Assembly (NCBI RefSeq): GCF_004364245.1
Contig: NZ_SOAV01000017.1
Coordinates: 1-62,420, forward strand
Direction: 5' to 3'
Length of the DNA: 62,420 nt
DNA from: Streptomyces sp. BK208
Lineage (GTDB): Bacteria; Actinomycetota; Actinomycetes; Streptomycetales; Streptomycetaceae
Shown here: positions 42,705 through 53,334 of the stretch, piece after piece
Numbering within the stretch: position 1 is the first letter of the stretch
How the letters are laid out: every line of letters begins with the position of its first letter
Notes under the pieces: model-generated
What the model saw: only the letters and a program-made list of their open reading frames with translations
The model's database searches: none
Told to the model about the DNA's origin: nothing
Program-made: the position numbers and the translations under genes

Positions 42705-43508
42705 CTACTCCCCGAGTCCCGCGAGGTCGCGCAGCCGGCGTGCCTGGGCGGCCCGCTCCGCGGTGCGCTGGGCCTCGTAGTCACGCGTCCCGGCGCCCTG
42801 GAGCAGCGCCTTGGTCTCGACCACCGCGTCGCGCGGTGCGGCCAGGATCGCGGACACCAGGTCGCGCACCGTGCCGTCGAGCTGGTCCGCGGGCACGGCG
42901 AGGTTGGCCAGGCCGGTGCCGACGGCCTCCTCGGCCGTGACGAAGCGCCCGGTCGCGCAGATCTCCAGCGCGCGGGCGTAGCCGACGAGCGACACCAGGG
43001 GGTGCGTGCCCGTCAGGTCCGGCACCAGGCCCAGGCTGGTCTCGCGCATGGCGAACTGCACGTCGTCCGCGACGACACGCAGGTCACAGGCGAGGGCCAG
43101 CTGGAAGCCCGCTCCGATGGCGTGCCCCTGCACGGCCGCGACCGACACCAGGTCGCTGCGCCGCCACCAGGTGAACGCCTCCTGGTACTCGGCGATGGTC
43201 GCGTCCAGCTCGGCGTCGTCACCGCGCGCGAGGTCGATGAACGACGGCTCGCCGTCGAAGCCCTCGGGCGTGAACGCCTGCCGGTCGAGCCCGGCCGAGA
43301 AGGACTTGCCCTCGGCCCGCAGCACCACGGCCCGGACGGAGCCCGGCAGGCGCCGGCCGGCCTCGGTGAGCGCCCGCCACAGAGCGGGGCTCTGCGCGTT
43401 GCGCTTGGCCGGGTTGGTCAGCGTCACCGTGGCGATCGCGTCGTCGACGGTGAGCCGCACGCCGTCCTGGTCGAGTGCGGGACCGGGGTCGTGGGCGGGC
43501 GAAGCCAT
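42705..43508 (-). CDS. Enoyl-CoA hydratase/isomerase family protein
   Basis: The 267-residue crotonase-fold protein has LRAEGKSFSAGLDRQAF (oxyanion loop; the usual first catalytic Glu is replaced), VAAVQGHAIGAGFQLALACDLRV (second oxyanion GAG), and SLGLVPDLTGTHPLVSLVG with the second acidic position changed to Asp. This suggests a hydratase- or hydrolase-like member acting on acyl-CoA. Its substrate is not known. It stands alone on the minus strand. Confidence 0.85.
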   Translation of the reverse strand: MASPAHDPGPALDQDGVRLTVDDAIATVTLTNPAKRNAQSPALWRALTEAGRRLPGSVRAVVLRAEGKSFSAGLDRQAFTPEGFDGEPSFIDLARGDDAELDATIAEYQEAFTWWRRSDLVSVAAVQGHAIGAGFQLALACDLRVVADDVQFAMRETSLGLVPDLTGTHPLVSLVGYARALEICATGRFVTAEEAVGTGLANLAVPADQLDGTVRDLVSAILAAPRDAVVETKALLQGAGTRDYEAQRTAERAAQARRLRDLAGLGE

Positions 43509-43677
43509 GGGGCGCCTCCGAAAGGTGCGGTCGTCGTCCCCGCCGCACGCCGGACGGTACGCCGCACGACGGCAGGGCTAAGTGACTGCACAGTAACCAC
43601 CCGGACGGTCGGACGACCGGCCGGGTGGCCACCGTCACTCTCGAAAACGCCTTCGGAGTCGGGGGCCGCCCGGGATC

Positions 43678-43899
43678 TCAGGCCGATGTGGCCTTTTTGC
43701 CCCGGGTAGCCCCGCCACGCCCTCGGAGCGTGACACCCGACTCGCTGAGCATGCGGTGCACAAAGCCATACGAGCGGCCGGTTTCCTCGGCCAACGCCCG
43801 GATGCTCGCACCGGCGTCGTACTTCTTCTTCAGGTCTGCCGCGAGCTTGTCGCGCGCGGCGCCGGTAACCCGGCTGCCCTTCTTCAGAGTCTCGGCCAC
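43678..43899 (-). CDS. gbn: Small helix-turn-helix nucleoid-associated protein (Gbn)
   Basis: The 73-residue basic protein begins AETLKKGSRVTGAARDKLAA and carries a helix-turn-helix (about 27-55; YDAGASIRALAEETGRSYGF, VHRMLSESG), then a Lys/Arg/Gly-rich tail. In S. coelicolor its orthologue SCO1839 has been described as Gbn, a nucleoid-associated protein that binds GATC sequences and influences sporulation and antibiotic production (from memory). GTG 43899 follows GAGGAGG. One TGATCA lies 40 bases upstream and six further GATC sites lie at 44169-44236, which suggests autoregulation. Confidence 0.85.
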   Translation of the reverse strand: MAETLKKGSRVTGAARDKLAADLKKKYDAGASIRALAEETGRSYGFVHRMLSESGVTLRGRGGATRGKKATSA

Positions 43900-43909
43900 C
43901 CGTGCCTCC

Positions 43910-43960
43910 TCAAGGAAGTGCGCTCTGGTACTCCTCATGATCACCCCTCCAGGCGCTCAT
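43910..43960 (-). CDS. Possible 16-codon leader ORF before gbn
   Basis: On the minus strand ATG 43960 opens a 16-residue frame (MSAWRGDHEEYQSALP) whose TGA is merged into the gbn ribosome site (TTGAGGAGG). GGGTGG lies just before its ATG. Its translation could couple to gbn. Evidence is positional only. Confidence 0.3.
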   Translation of the reverse strand: MSAWRGDHEEYQSALP

Positions 43961-44267
43961 GGCCACCCATTCGGCAAGGTCGATGAGGCAAGGATGTGAC
44001 GACAGGAGCGGGTCCCCACATGTGGAATCCCGGATTCCAGAGAGTCCGGTCCGCTCGGCCGAACGGGTTTTCCGGCGAAATTCCAGGTCAGAAAGGCGTC
44101 CCGGCCGGGCCCTCGGTGAAGGGGGACCCGGCCGCGAAATCGATGTAGGACACACCTCTTGATGAGGAGATCTCACACAGATGGTGGATCACGGATCGGC
44201 CGAATGATCCATCACCGGTGGATCATCCATTCGATCAAGCGGAGTCGACGACCGGCCGGGGCTGCGC
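43961..44267. other. Gene-free upstream region of gbn
   Basis: Apart from the GATC cluster and the possible leader ORF, this stretch has no coding character. It is relatively AT-rich for the window (for instance around 44040-44100 and 44145-44180), consistent with the gbn promoter. Confidence 0.55.
44169..44236. promoter_or_regulatory. Cluster of six GATC motifs upstream of gbn
   Basis: GATC occurs at 44169, 44187, 44194, 44206, 44221 and 44233, six times in 68 bases, where chance would give about one per 250-400. The fourth and fifth form the arms of TGATCCA...TGGATCA. The cluster lies between the end of the ABC-F gene and gbn, and is a candidate high-affinity Gbn site. It may double as the ABC-F terminator hairpin. 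Confidence 0.55.
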
Positions 44268-45866
<1,599 letters not shown>

Positions 45867-45924
45867 GGTCAGACTCCTGGGCGGGTGGATTGGCGGGATG
45901 GGCGGCTGTGGAGGATCCCGCCGT

Positions 45925-45948
45925 CTAATGCACGAGGAGAATGGCCAT
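45925..45948 (-). CDS. Candidate leader peptide MAILLVH before the ABC-F gene
   Basis: On the minus strand ATG 45948 opens a seven-codon frame (MAILLVH, TAG). TAGACT ends seven bases before the ATG, so the mRNA may be leaderless. It is followed by a stem of eight perfect pairs (45892-45899 with 45915-45922) and then AGGAG and the ABC-F GTG. This order resembles translational attenuation leaders known for ABC-F resistance genes. Confidence 0.4.
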   Translation of the reverse strand: MAILLVH

Positions 45949-46130
45949 GGGGGCCAGTCTAACGGGGCCGTGCAACCGCTTTTCCCCGCGCGGCTCCCGG
46001 ACGCCGCGCGGGCGCCGGCAGGGCGTTGTCGGTGGCCGGTGCAAGACTGGGGCGAACGGGTCGAAGCGGCTTTCGGGCCGCGGGCTCGGCCCGTCAGGAC
46101 GGACCACCGGCTCACAGGGAAGTGATCGGC

Positions 46131-46544
46131 ATGGCAGGCGGCGAGAGCGGACGTCCGAGCATCTACCCGACACTCCGGTACGCGGACGCCAGGGCCGCGA
46201 TCCGGCAGCTGACCGAGGCCTTCGGCTTCACCGAACGCGCGGTGTACGAGGGCGAGGACGGCTCGGTGGCCCACGCGGAGCTGGTCCAGGGCAACGGCGC
46301 GGTCATGCTGGGCTCGAAGGGCGGGGGCGGCCGCTTCGACGAGGCGATGGGGAGCGGCGGCGTGACGGGGGTGTACGTCGTGGTCGCGGACGTCGACGCC
46401 CATCACCGGCGGGCGGTGGAGCACGGCGCGGAGATCCTGATGCCCCCGACGGACCAGGGATACGGCTCGCGCGACTACATGGCCCGCGATCTGGAGGGCA
46501 ACGTCTGGAGCTTCGGGACGTACGCGCCGGAGGTGGGCGGGTAG
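46131..46544 (+). CDS. VOC-family (glyoxalase/bleomycin resistance-like) protein
   Basis: The 137-residue protein is a single VOC module with betaalphabetabetabeta repeats: YPTLRYADARAAIRQLTEAFGF, ERAVYEGEDGSVAHAELVQG, GVYVVVADVDAHHRRAVEHGAEI, and YGSRDYMARDLEGNVWSFGTY with the metal-site Glu. PhnB-like members of this group include antibiotic binding proteins and dioxygenases; the ligand cannot be told. ATG 46131 follows AGGGAAGTGA. Confidence 0.85.
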   Translation: MAGGESGRPSIYPTLRYADARAAIRQLTEAFGFTERAVYEGEDGSVAHAELVQGNGAVMLGSKGGGGRFDEAMGSGGVTGVYVVVADVDAHHRRAVEHGAEILMPPTDQGYGSRDYMARDLEGNVWSFGTYAPEVGG

Positions 46545-46581
46545 CCTCCGGCGCGTACGCCCGCCCGGCGGGCCGGGGCGC

Positions 46582-48000
46582 TCAGCTGCCCCCGGTGTGG
46601 ACCTGGAAGGCCGCCCGGCGCACGGCCTTGGCCAGCGCGGGGTCCGGGTGCGCGGCGGCGAGGGCGACCAGGACCTGCACGGTGCGGGGGTGCCCGACGG
46701 CGCGGACCTCGTCGAGCAGGGCCGGGACGGTGGCCTGCACCGCCGACTCCAGGTGCCGCACCAGCAGCGGTGCCTCCCCGTGGTCGGCGACGGCCGCCGC
46801 GGTGTCGACCCACAGCCAGGTGGCCTCCGGGCGGGTGAGGACCTCGTGGGCGTCCTCGGGGTCGGCGCCGTCGTGCTCGGCCAGCCAGAGCAGGGCGTAC
46901 GGCCTGAGCGTCGGCTCGTCGAGGACCGCGCGCACATCCGGCTCGGCGGGGGCGCCGACGACCCGCAGCGCGTCGAAGGCGAGGCCGCGCAGCAGGGCGT
47001 CCTCACCGCGGGCGGCGGCGAGCAGTTCGGCGACGGCGCTGCCGACGGGGCGGGCGGCCAGCCAGGCGCGGTACTCGGCGCGGGCGGCGTTGGGGCGGAG
47101 CCGTCCGCAGCCGCGGAGCATGCCCTCGGCCGACTGCTCGATGTTGCCCGCGGGGCTCTGCGCGGCGACGCAGATCTGCTCCAGCTTGACCCAGACCGCC
47201 CAGTTGCCGAGCGGGGTGAGCGTGGCCTGGCCGTCGCCGCAGGTGAGGGCGCCGACGGAGGCGAGGGCGTCCAGGGCCCAGTCGAGCAGCGGGGCGAGCG
47301 GCGTGTCGGCGGCGGGGCCCGGGACGGGCTCGGTGCCCGGTGTGCCGGGCTCCAGCCGGGGGCCGTAGGGCACCTCGCAGCGTTCGGTACGCAGTTCGGT
47401 GACGCGCTGCTCCAGCAGGTCCAGGAGCTGCGCGACGGGGACGGGCCCGGCGGACAGCTGGAGGAAGGAGAGCACCTGGGGCATCGCGGAGACGACCTCG
47501 GCCACCGCGGCGGGCTCCAGCCCGGCGGGTTCGGGGTGGGCGAGCGACCAGGCGTCGAAGAGGGCGACCCAGCCGCGCAGCACGGCGCTGTCGTCGCGGT
47601 TCCAGGCGCGCAGCCGCCAGCCGGGGCGGGCGGTGCCGCCGTGCACCTCGACCAGTCCGGCGAGGCGTGCGGTGTCCCAGTCGGCGCGGACCTCGGCCAC
47701 GGTCAGGCCGAGTGCGCGCGCCGCCTGGCCGGCGGTCGCGTCGGACAGGGTGGCCTTGCCGTCGGCGGTCGCGCTGCCGCGCCCGGGGCCGAGGGCGGAG
47801 TCGGCCCAGCGGGCGACCCGGGCCGCGTCGGCGAGGCCGGAGCGCGCCATCGCGGCCAGCTCCGACCTGGCCGGTGTGCCTTCCGGGGGGCGCGGCGCGG
47901 GGCGGCGCGGACGACGCTGATTCATCGCTTGGGGGGCGGCGGCCAGGGGTCGTGGGCGGACGAGTCGAAGCCTGGAGTCGCGCGGGATACGGGACGTCAC
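46582..48000 (-). CDS. Conserved actinobacterial protein with helical repeats
   Basis: The 472-residue protein is Ala/Leu-rich and predominantly helical. Its first part (about residues 55-190) contains winged-helix-like stretches (AGQAARALGLTVAEVRADWDTARLAGLVEV); the last 160 residues look like short HEAT-like repeats (ARGEDALLRGLAFDALRVVG, HPDPALAKAVRRAAFQVHTG). GTG 48000 is chosen because GGAAG lies nine bases before it; an ATG at 47925 is an alternative. No catalytic motif is seen and function is unknown. Confidence 0.75.
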   Translation of the reverse strand: MTSRIPRDSRLRLVRPRPLAAAPQAMNQRRPRRPAPRPPEGTPARSELAAMARSGLADAARVARWADSALGPGRGSATADGKATLSDATAGQAARALGLTVAEVRADWDTARLAGLVEVHGGTARPGWRLRAWNRDDSAVLRGWVALFDAWSLAHPEPAGLEPAAVAEVVSAMPQVLSFLQLSAGPVPVAQLLDLLEQRVTELRTERCEVPYGPRLEPGTPGTEPVPGPAADTPLAPLLDWALDALASVGALTCGDGQATLTPLGNWAVWVKLEQICVAAQSPAGNIEQSAEGMLRGCGRLRPNAARAEYRAWLAARPVGSAVAELLAAARGEDALLRGLAFDALRVVGAPAEPDVRAVLDEPTLRPYALLWLAEHDGADPEDAHEVLTRPEATWLWVDTAAAVADHGEAPLLVRHLESAVQATVPALLDEVRAVGHPRTVQVLVALAAAHPDPALAKAVRRAAFQVHTGGS

Positions 48001-48180
48001 GGGTGCAGTCTTCCGGTTGACGGTCCGAAAACCCAAACGGAAGGCCCCGGCGGCCTCCTGGAAGGGCGGACGCGGTGTCCGGAAACGCCGTCCGGCACCG
48101 GACCGGGCCCGCGGTACGGCGCGGAACGGAACCGGAGCGCGTCGCGTCGCGGCGAGCGCGGGGCGGGGGGGGCGGCGGGC

Positions 48181-49308
48181 TCAGACCAGGGGGGTCATGA
48201 AGCGGCGGAAGGTCTCCTCGTAGTCCTCGGGGTCCGCGTTCCACATGGCGCCGTGCGGGGCGTCGCGGACCGTGTGGAGGGCGACGAGGCGCGAGTGGGT
48301 GTCGGCGAGACGCCGGGAGAGGTGCCAGGGGGCCACCGCGTCGCCGGGGCCGTGGTAGATCAGCGTGGGCACCGACGGGCGGTACAGCCCGGTCATGCCG
48401 GCGTCCTGGTCGCCGCGCAGCCCCGCGCGGCCCTGGGCGGCCCGGACGGCGAGCGGCAGGAGCGCGCCGGGGGTGCGGCGGGCCGTGGCCAGGGCGCGCA
48501 GCGTGGTCTCCCAGCTGAGGACCGGGGAGTCCAGGACGAGCCCCGCGATGCGCTCGCGCACGCCGGAGAGCGCGGCGGTGCGCAGGGCCATGGTGGCGCC
48601 GGTGGACCAGCCGAGGAGGACGACCTGGCGGGCGCCGTGGTCGACGGCGTAGCGGACCGCCGCGTCCACGTCGCGCCACTCGGTCTCGCCGAAGTGGTGC
48701 AGTCCGTCGGGCGAGGGCGGGGCGCCGACGTCGCCGCGGTAGGCGAGGGCGAGCACCGGGACCTCGCGGCGGTGCAGGGGGGCGATGAAGTTGAGGGCGT
48801 GCTCGCGGGTGGCGGCCAGGCCGTGCACGGCGATGACCCAGGTCGGCCGGGCTCCGGGCAGGAACCAGGCCGGGAGCGGGCCGAGTTCCCCCGGGACCTC
48901 GACGTCGGCGTACTCGAGGCCGAGGGCGGTGCCCGGGTTCCCGACGTACAGGTTGGGGGTGAACCACGCCCGGTCGCCGGCCTGGACGGTGCCGTGCGTG
49001 ACGCGTTCGAGGCGGCGTACGACGGTGTCGGCGCCGTGCTCGACGGTGCCGAGGACGGGTCCGACGACCGCGTGGGAGCCGTCACCGGCGAGCCCGTACC
49101 GGCCGGGGCGCAGCGCGGCCAGATCCCGGGTGAGGGTGATCTGCCCGGCGGCGGTGCCGTGCACGGTGAGCCGGGGCTCGGTCGGCAGGGGCCGGCCGGG
49201 GGGCGCCTTGAGCGCGGCGTCGCTGGCGAGCCGGCCGACGGCGATGCTCGCCGCCGAGGTCGCCAGAGCTGCGGTGACGGCGGCTGCCGTTGCGGTGACA
49301 GTGCGCAT
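48181..49308 (-). CDS. Alpha/beta hydrolase family protein
   Basis: The 375-residue protein has an N-terminal hydrophobic segment (residues 3-26, likely an uncleaved anchor or signal peptide) and an alpha/beta hydrolase domain (about 150-370): oxyanion region VIAVHGLAATREHALNF, nucleophile elbow LLGWSTGATMALR (Ser), acid Asp in TLIYHGPGDAVAPWHLS and His in RDAPHGAMWN. Substrate unknown; esterase or lipase-like. AGGAG precedes the ATG. It is followed by an unrelated gene-sized gap with only weak features. Confidence 0.88.
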   Translation of the reverse strand: MRTVTATAAAVTAALATSAASIAVGRLASDAALKAPPGRPLPTEPRLTVHGTAAGQITLTRDLAALRPGRYGLAGDGSHAVVGPVLGTVEHGADTVVRRLERVTHGTVQAGDRAWFTPNLYVGNPGTALGLEYADVEVPGELGPLPAWFLPGARPTWVIAVHGLAATREHALNFIAPLHRREVPVLALAYRGDVGAPPSPDGLHHFGETEWRDVDAAVRYAVDHGARQVVLLGWSTGATMALRTAALSGVRERIAGLVLDSPVLSWETTLRALATARRTPGALLPLAVRAAQGRAGLRGDQDAGMTGLYRPSVPTLIYHGPGDAVAPWHLSRRLADTHSRLVALHTVRDAPHGAMWNADPEDYEETFRRFMTPLV

Positions 49309-49424
49309 GGGGCCAGTCTCCTGGTGGAGTCCGCGGGCGGCCAGTGGACGGGTGACGGGGAGTGACGGCGCCCTCGTGTCCCGTAGCCGGTACCCGCGAA
49401 CCCGCCGGGCACGCCCCCCGCGCG

Positions 49425-50153
49425 TCAGCTCCGCTGCCCGTAGCCCCGCAGCCGCCGGGCCGCCTCCGCCAGCTCTGCCTCCGTCAGCAGGGACGGCGAG
49501 TGGCCGGGCACCGAGGAGGCGGTCAGCCAGAGGCGGCACATCCACTCGAGCTGGGCGGTGCGGTCGTAGGCCTGGTCGAGGGAGCTGCCGTAGGTGATCG
49601 TGCCGTGGTTGCGCAGCAGGCAGCCGGTGCGGTCGGTGAGGGCGTCGAGCATGCCGCGGGCGAGGGCGTCGGTGCCGTAGGCCGCGTACGGGGCGACCCG
49701 GACCGGCCCGCCGAGCGCCTCGGTCATGTAGTGCACCGGCGGGAGTTCCGGGACGAGAAGCGAGACCGCCGTCGCGTGCACGGCGTGGGTGTGGACGACG
49801 GCGCGGGCTTCGGGGGCGGCGCGGTGGACGGCCAGGTGCATGGGCAGTTCGCTGGTGGGGACCAGCGTGCCGAGCACCTGCCGTCCGTCCAGGTCGACGC
49901 CGGTCACGTCGTGCGGGGCGAGACGGTCGTAGGGCACACCCGAAGGGGTGACCAGGACCGTGTCGCCGACGCGGACCGAGACGTTGCCGGAGGTGCCGAC
50001 CACCAGCCCGTCCGCCACCGTCCGCCGGGCCGTCGCGACGAGTGCCTCCCAGGCCGCCGCCACGGACGCCTCCACGGCCGGGCCGGGGTCCGCCTTCCCG
50101 CCCGGCCCTCCGGCCCGGTCCGCCCCCGCGGCCCGCGAATTCGTCACAGTCAC
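49425..50153 (-). CDS. Class II aldolase/adducin family protein
   Basis: The 242-residue protein has the zinc-binding fold of L-fuculose-1-phosphate aldolase: TSGNVSVRVGDTVLVTPSGV, catalytic Glu in PTSELPMHLAVH, ligands in VVHTHAVHATAVSLL and the C-terminal GCLLRNHGTITYG. It probably cleaves or decarboxylates a phosphorylated or hydroxyacid sugar; the exact substrate cannot be named. Start GTG 50153. It is divergent from the phosphate transporter across 218 bases. Confidence 0.88.
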   Translation of the reverse strand: MTVTNSRAAGADRAGGPGGKADPGPAVEASVAAAWEALVATARRTVADGLVVGTSGNVSVRVGDTVLVTPSGVPYDRLAPHDVTGVDLDGRQVLGTLVPTSELPMHLAVHRAAPEARAVVHTHAVHATAVSLLVPELPPVHYMTEALGGPVRVAPYAAYGTDALARGMLDALTDRTGCLLRNHGTITYGSSLDQAYDRTAQLEWMCRLWLTASSVPGHSPSLLTEAELAEAARRLRGYGQRS

Positions 50154-50302
50154 CGTCTCCTGCCGGGCCGCCCGCGGCCCCTCGTGTCCCGTCGCCGAAC
50201 GGCGTCGCGGTGATCCTGCCAGGCACGTCTCCGGAGAGCATCGGAGCGGGCACGCAGGGGGAGGTTCCGGCGCCGTTTCCGGTCACCGTCACGCCCTGTC
50301 CA

Positions 50303-50335
50303 GTTCATCTTCCGTTCACCCTGGTTACCTAGGTT
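50303..50335 (+). promoter_or_regulatory. PHO box and promoter of the phosphate transporter
   Basis: Two 11-base direct repeats, GTTCATCTTCC (50303-50313) and GTTCACCCTGG (50314-50324), match the PhoP-binding PHO box of Streptomyces, with a weaker GTTACC next. TAGGTT (50330-50335) can serve as the -10 box, so PhoP would bind over the -35 region. In S. coelicolor, PhoP control of the pit genes has been reported. Confidence 0.75.
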
Positions 50336-50371
50336 CGTCGCGCCAACGACCTCGAACGATTGCCTGGGTAA

Positions 50372-51640
<1,269 letters not shown>

Positions 51641-51674
51641 ACCCGCGTCCCGGGTACGAAGGAAGCGAACCTCC

Positions 51675-51896
51675 ATGAGCATCGACTGGGCAGCCCTGGG
51701 CTCCGTCTTCGGCGTCAGCCTCGTGGCCACGGTGGCCCTGGTGGGCCTGTTCACCCTCGGCATCGTCGGCCTCTCCCACCGGGAGCGGGCCGCCGCGGAG
51801 GGCGGCTCCGCGCCCCTGGCGGTCACCGGCGCGTACGCGTGCTTCGCGGCCTGCACGGCGGCGGTGGCGTACGGGATCTATCTGATCGTCGCCTGA
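51675..51896 (+). CDS. Small membrane protein coupled to the phosphate transporter
   Basis: The 73-residue protein has two membrane helices (about residues 8-32 and 50-71) joined by SHRERAAAEGG. GAAGGAAG precedes the ATG, and it lies directly after pit, so it is cotranscribed. Orthologues accompany pit in Streptomyces; role unknown. Confidence 0.8.
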   Translation: MSIDWAALGSVFGVSLVATVALVGLFTLGIVGLSHRERAAAEGGSAPLAVTGAYACFAACTAAVAYGIYLIVA

Positions 51897-52029
51897 CCGC
51901 CGCCCGAAGCACGGCGCACGTCCCCGGGGCGGGGCGCGGAACGGACCCGGACCGTTCCGTGCCCCGCCTCTTCGTGCGCCGGCGCGTTCGGGTGCCGGCG
52001 CACGCTCTTCGCGTGTGGGCCTTCGCACA

Positions 52030-52200
52030 CTCCCCCGTCGCAGGTCAACGCCAGGTTGACGGGTGTTCGCGGGCCGTGGTGGACTTCCCGGGCCATCTAC
52101 GGCGGCAGGAGAGGAAGCCCGGTGCGAATCCGGCGCGGTCCCGCCACTGTGACCGGGGATCAGGACCCCCGGGAGCCAGGAACTCTCACCGCCGGACTCT
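52030..52200 (+). ncRNA. Adenosylcobalamin riboswitch
   Basis: The sequence holds the B12-box consensus: GGAAGCCCGGTGCGAATCC (about 52111), GCGGTCCCGCCACTGTGACC (about 52135) and GGAGCCAGGAACTCTC (about 52171). It sits upstream of cbiB and is expected to repress the cobalamin cluster when adenosylcobalamin is present. Confidence 0.93.
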
Positions 52201-52232
52201 TCGAACCAGGGCGTGGACACCCTGAGTGAGGA

Positions 52233-52298
52233 CATGACGCGATGCCCGGCTTCCGCCTCCGCACGACGCCCCGTACCCGGTGCCTCCCTGCCCGTGTG
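52233..52298 (+). CDS. Possible 21-codon leader ORF after the riboswitch
   Basis: ATG 52233, preceded by GAGTGAGGAC, opens a short frame ending TGA at 52298, 13 bases before the cbiB GTG. Its Ser/Ala/Pro-rich peptide has no known homologue. It may help the riboswitch control cbiB, or be chance. Confidence 0.3.
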
Positions 52299-52311
52299 AC
52301 CGGCTGAGCCC

Positions 52312-53334
52312 GTGCGTGCCGGACGCGTCTTCGCGTACGGCGCCGCCGCCGGCCTCCTCGGCGACCTCCTCCTCGGTGATCCGCGTCGCGGACACCCGGT
52401 CGCCGCGTTCGGCCGTGCCGCGGGCGCCGTGGAACGGGTGCTGTGGGCGGACCACCGGGGCCGGGGCGCCCTGCACACCGCCGTGTGCGCCGGCGGTGCC
52501 GCCGCCCTCGGTGCGGCCGCCGCGCACGCCGTACGCCGCTCCCCCGCCGCCTCCGTCGCGCTGACCGGCGCGGCCACCTGGGCCGTGGTCGGCGGCACCT
52601 CGCTCGCCCGCGAGGCCCGGGAGGTCGGACGGGCCCTGGAGGCCGGGGACGTCGAGGCGGCGCGGGCGCGGCTGCCGCACCTGTGCGGTCGGGACCCGCA
52701 GGCGCTGGACGCCGACGGGATCGCGCGGGCCGTCGTGGAGTCCGTCGCCGAGAACACCTCGGACGCGGTGGTGGGCGCCCTGGTGTGGGGCGCGGTGGCC
52801 GGAGTGCCCGGACTGCTCGGCTTCCGGGCCGTCAACACCCTGGACGCGATGGTCGGCCACAAGTCGCCCAGGTACCGCCGCTTCGGCTGGGCCGCGGCCC
52901 GCCTGGACGATCTCGCGGGCTGGCCGGGCGCCCGCCTGACCGCGGTGCTGGCCACCGTCGCGGGCGGTGACCCGCGGGGCGCCGCACGGGCCTGGCGGAC
53001 GGACGCCGCCCGGCACCCGAGTCCCAACGCCGGGCCCGTGGAGGCCTCGTTCGCGGGCGCCCTCGGCGTGCGGCTCGGCGGGACGCTCTCCTACGGCGGG
53101 CGGACGGAGCACCGGCCGGTCCTCAACGGGGCGGCCGGGCGCGGCGTCCGGGCCGGTTCGGGGGACATCGACCGGGCGGTACGGCTGTCCCGGCGCGTGA
53201 GCTGGCTGGCGCTGGGCGTGTGCGTGGGCGCGCGGCTCCTCGCGCGCGGGACCGGCGGAGCCGGCGCGGTCGGCGGGGGCACCGGCGGAGCCGGCCGGAT
53301 CAAGAGGGTCAGCGGGAAGGGACGTACGTCATGA
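52312..53334 (+). CDS. cbiB: Adenosylcobinamide-phosphate synthase
   Basis: The 340-residue membrane protein (CbiB/CobD type) attaches aminopropanol phosphate to adenosylcobyric acid. Motifs: LLGDPRRGHPVAAFGR near the N-terminus, VVESVAENTSDAVVGALVWG, NTLDAMVGHKSPRYRRFGWAAARLDD and SPNAGPVEASFAGALGVRLGG, with four or five membrane helices. The C-terminal Gly-rich tail is unusual. GTG at 52312 has only weak upstream purines. It is the first gene after the B12 riboswitch, and its stop overlaps the cobQ start (ATGA). Confidence 0.93.
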   Translation: MRAGRVFAYGAAAGLLGDLLLGDPRRGHPVAAFGRAAGAVERVLWADHRGRGALHTAVCAGGAAALGAAAAHAVRRSPAASVALTGAATWAVVGGTSLAREAREVGRALEAGDVEAARARLPHLCGRDPQALDADGIARAVVESVAENTSDAVVGALVWGAVAGVPGLLGFRAVNTLDAMVGHKSPRYRRFGWAAARLDDLAGWPGARLTAVLATVAGGDPRGAARAWRTDAARHPSPNAGPVEASFAGALGVRLGGTLSYGGRTEHRPVLNGAAGRGVRAGSGDIDRAVRLSRRVSWLALGVCVGARLLARGTGGAGAVGGGTGGAGRIKRVSGKGRTS

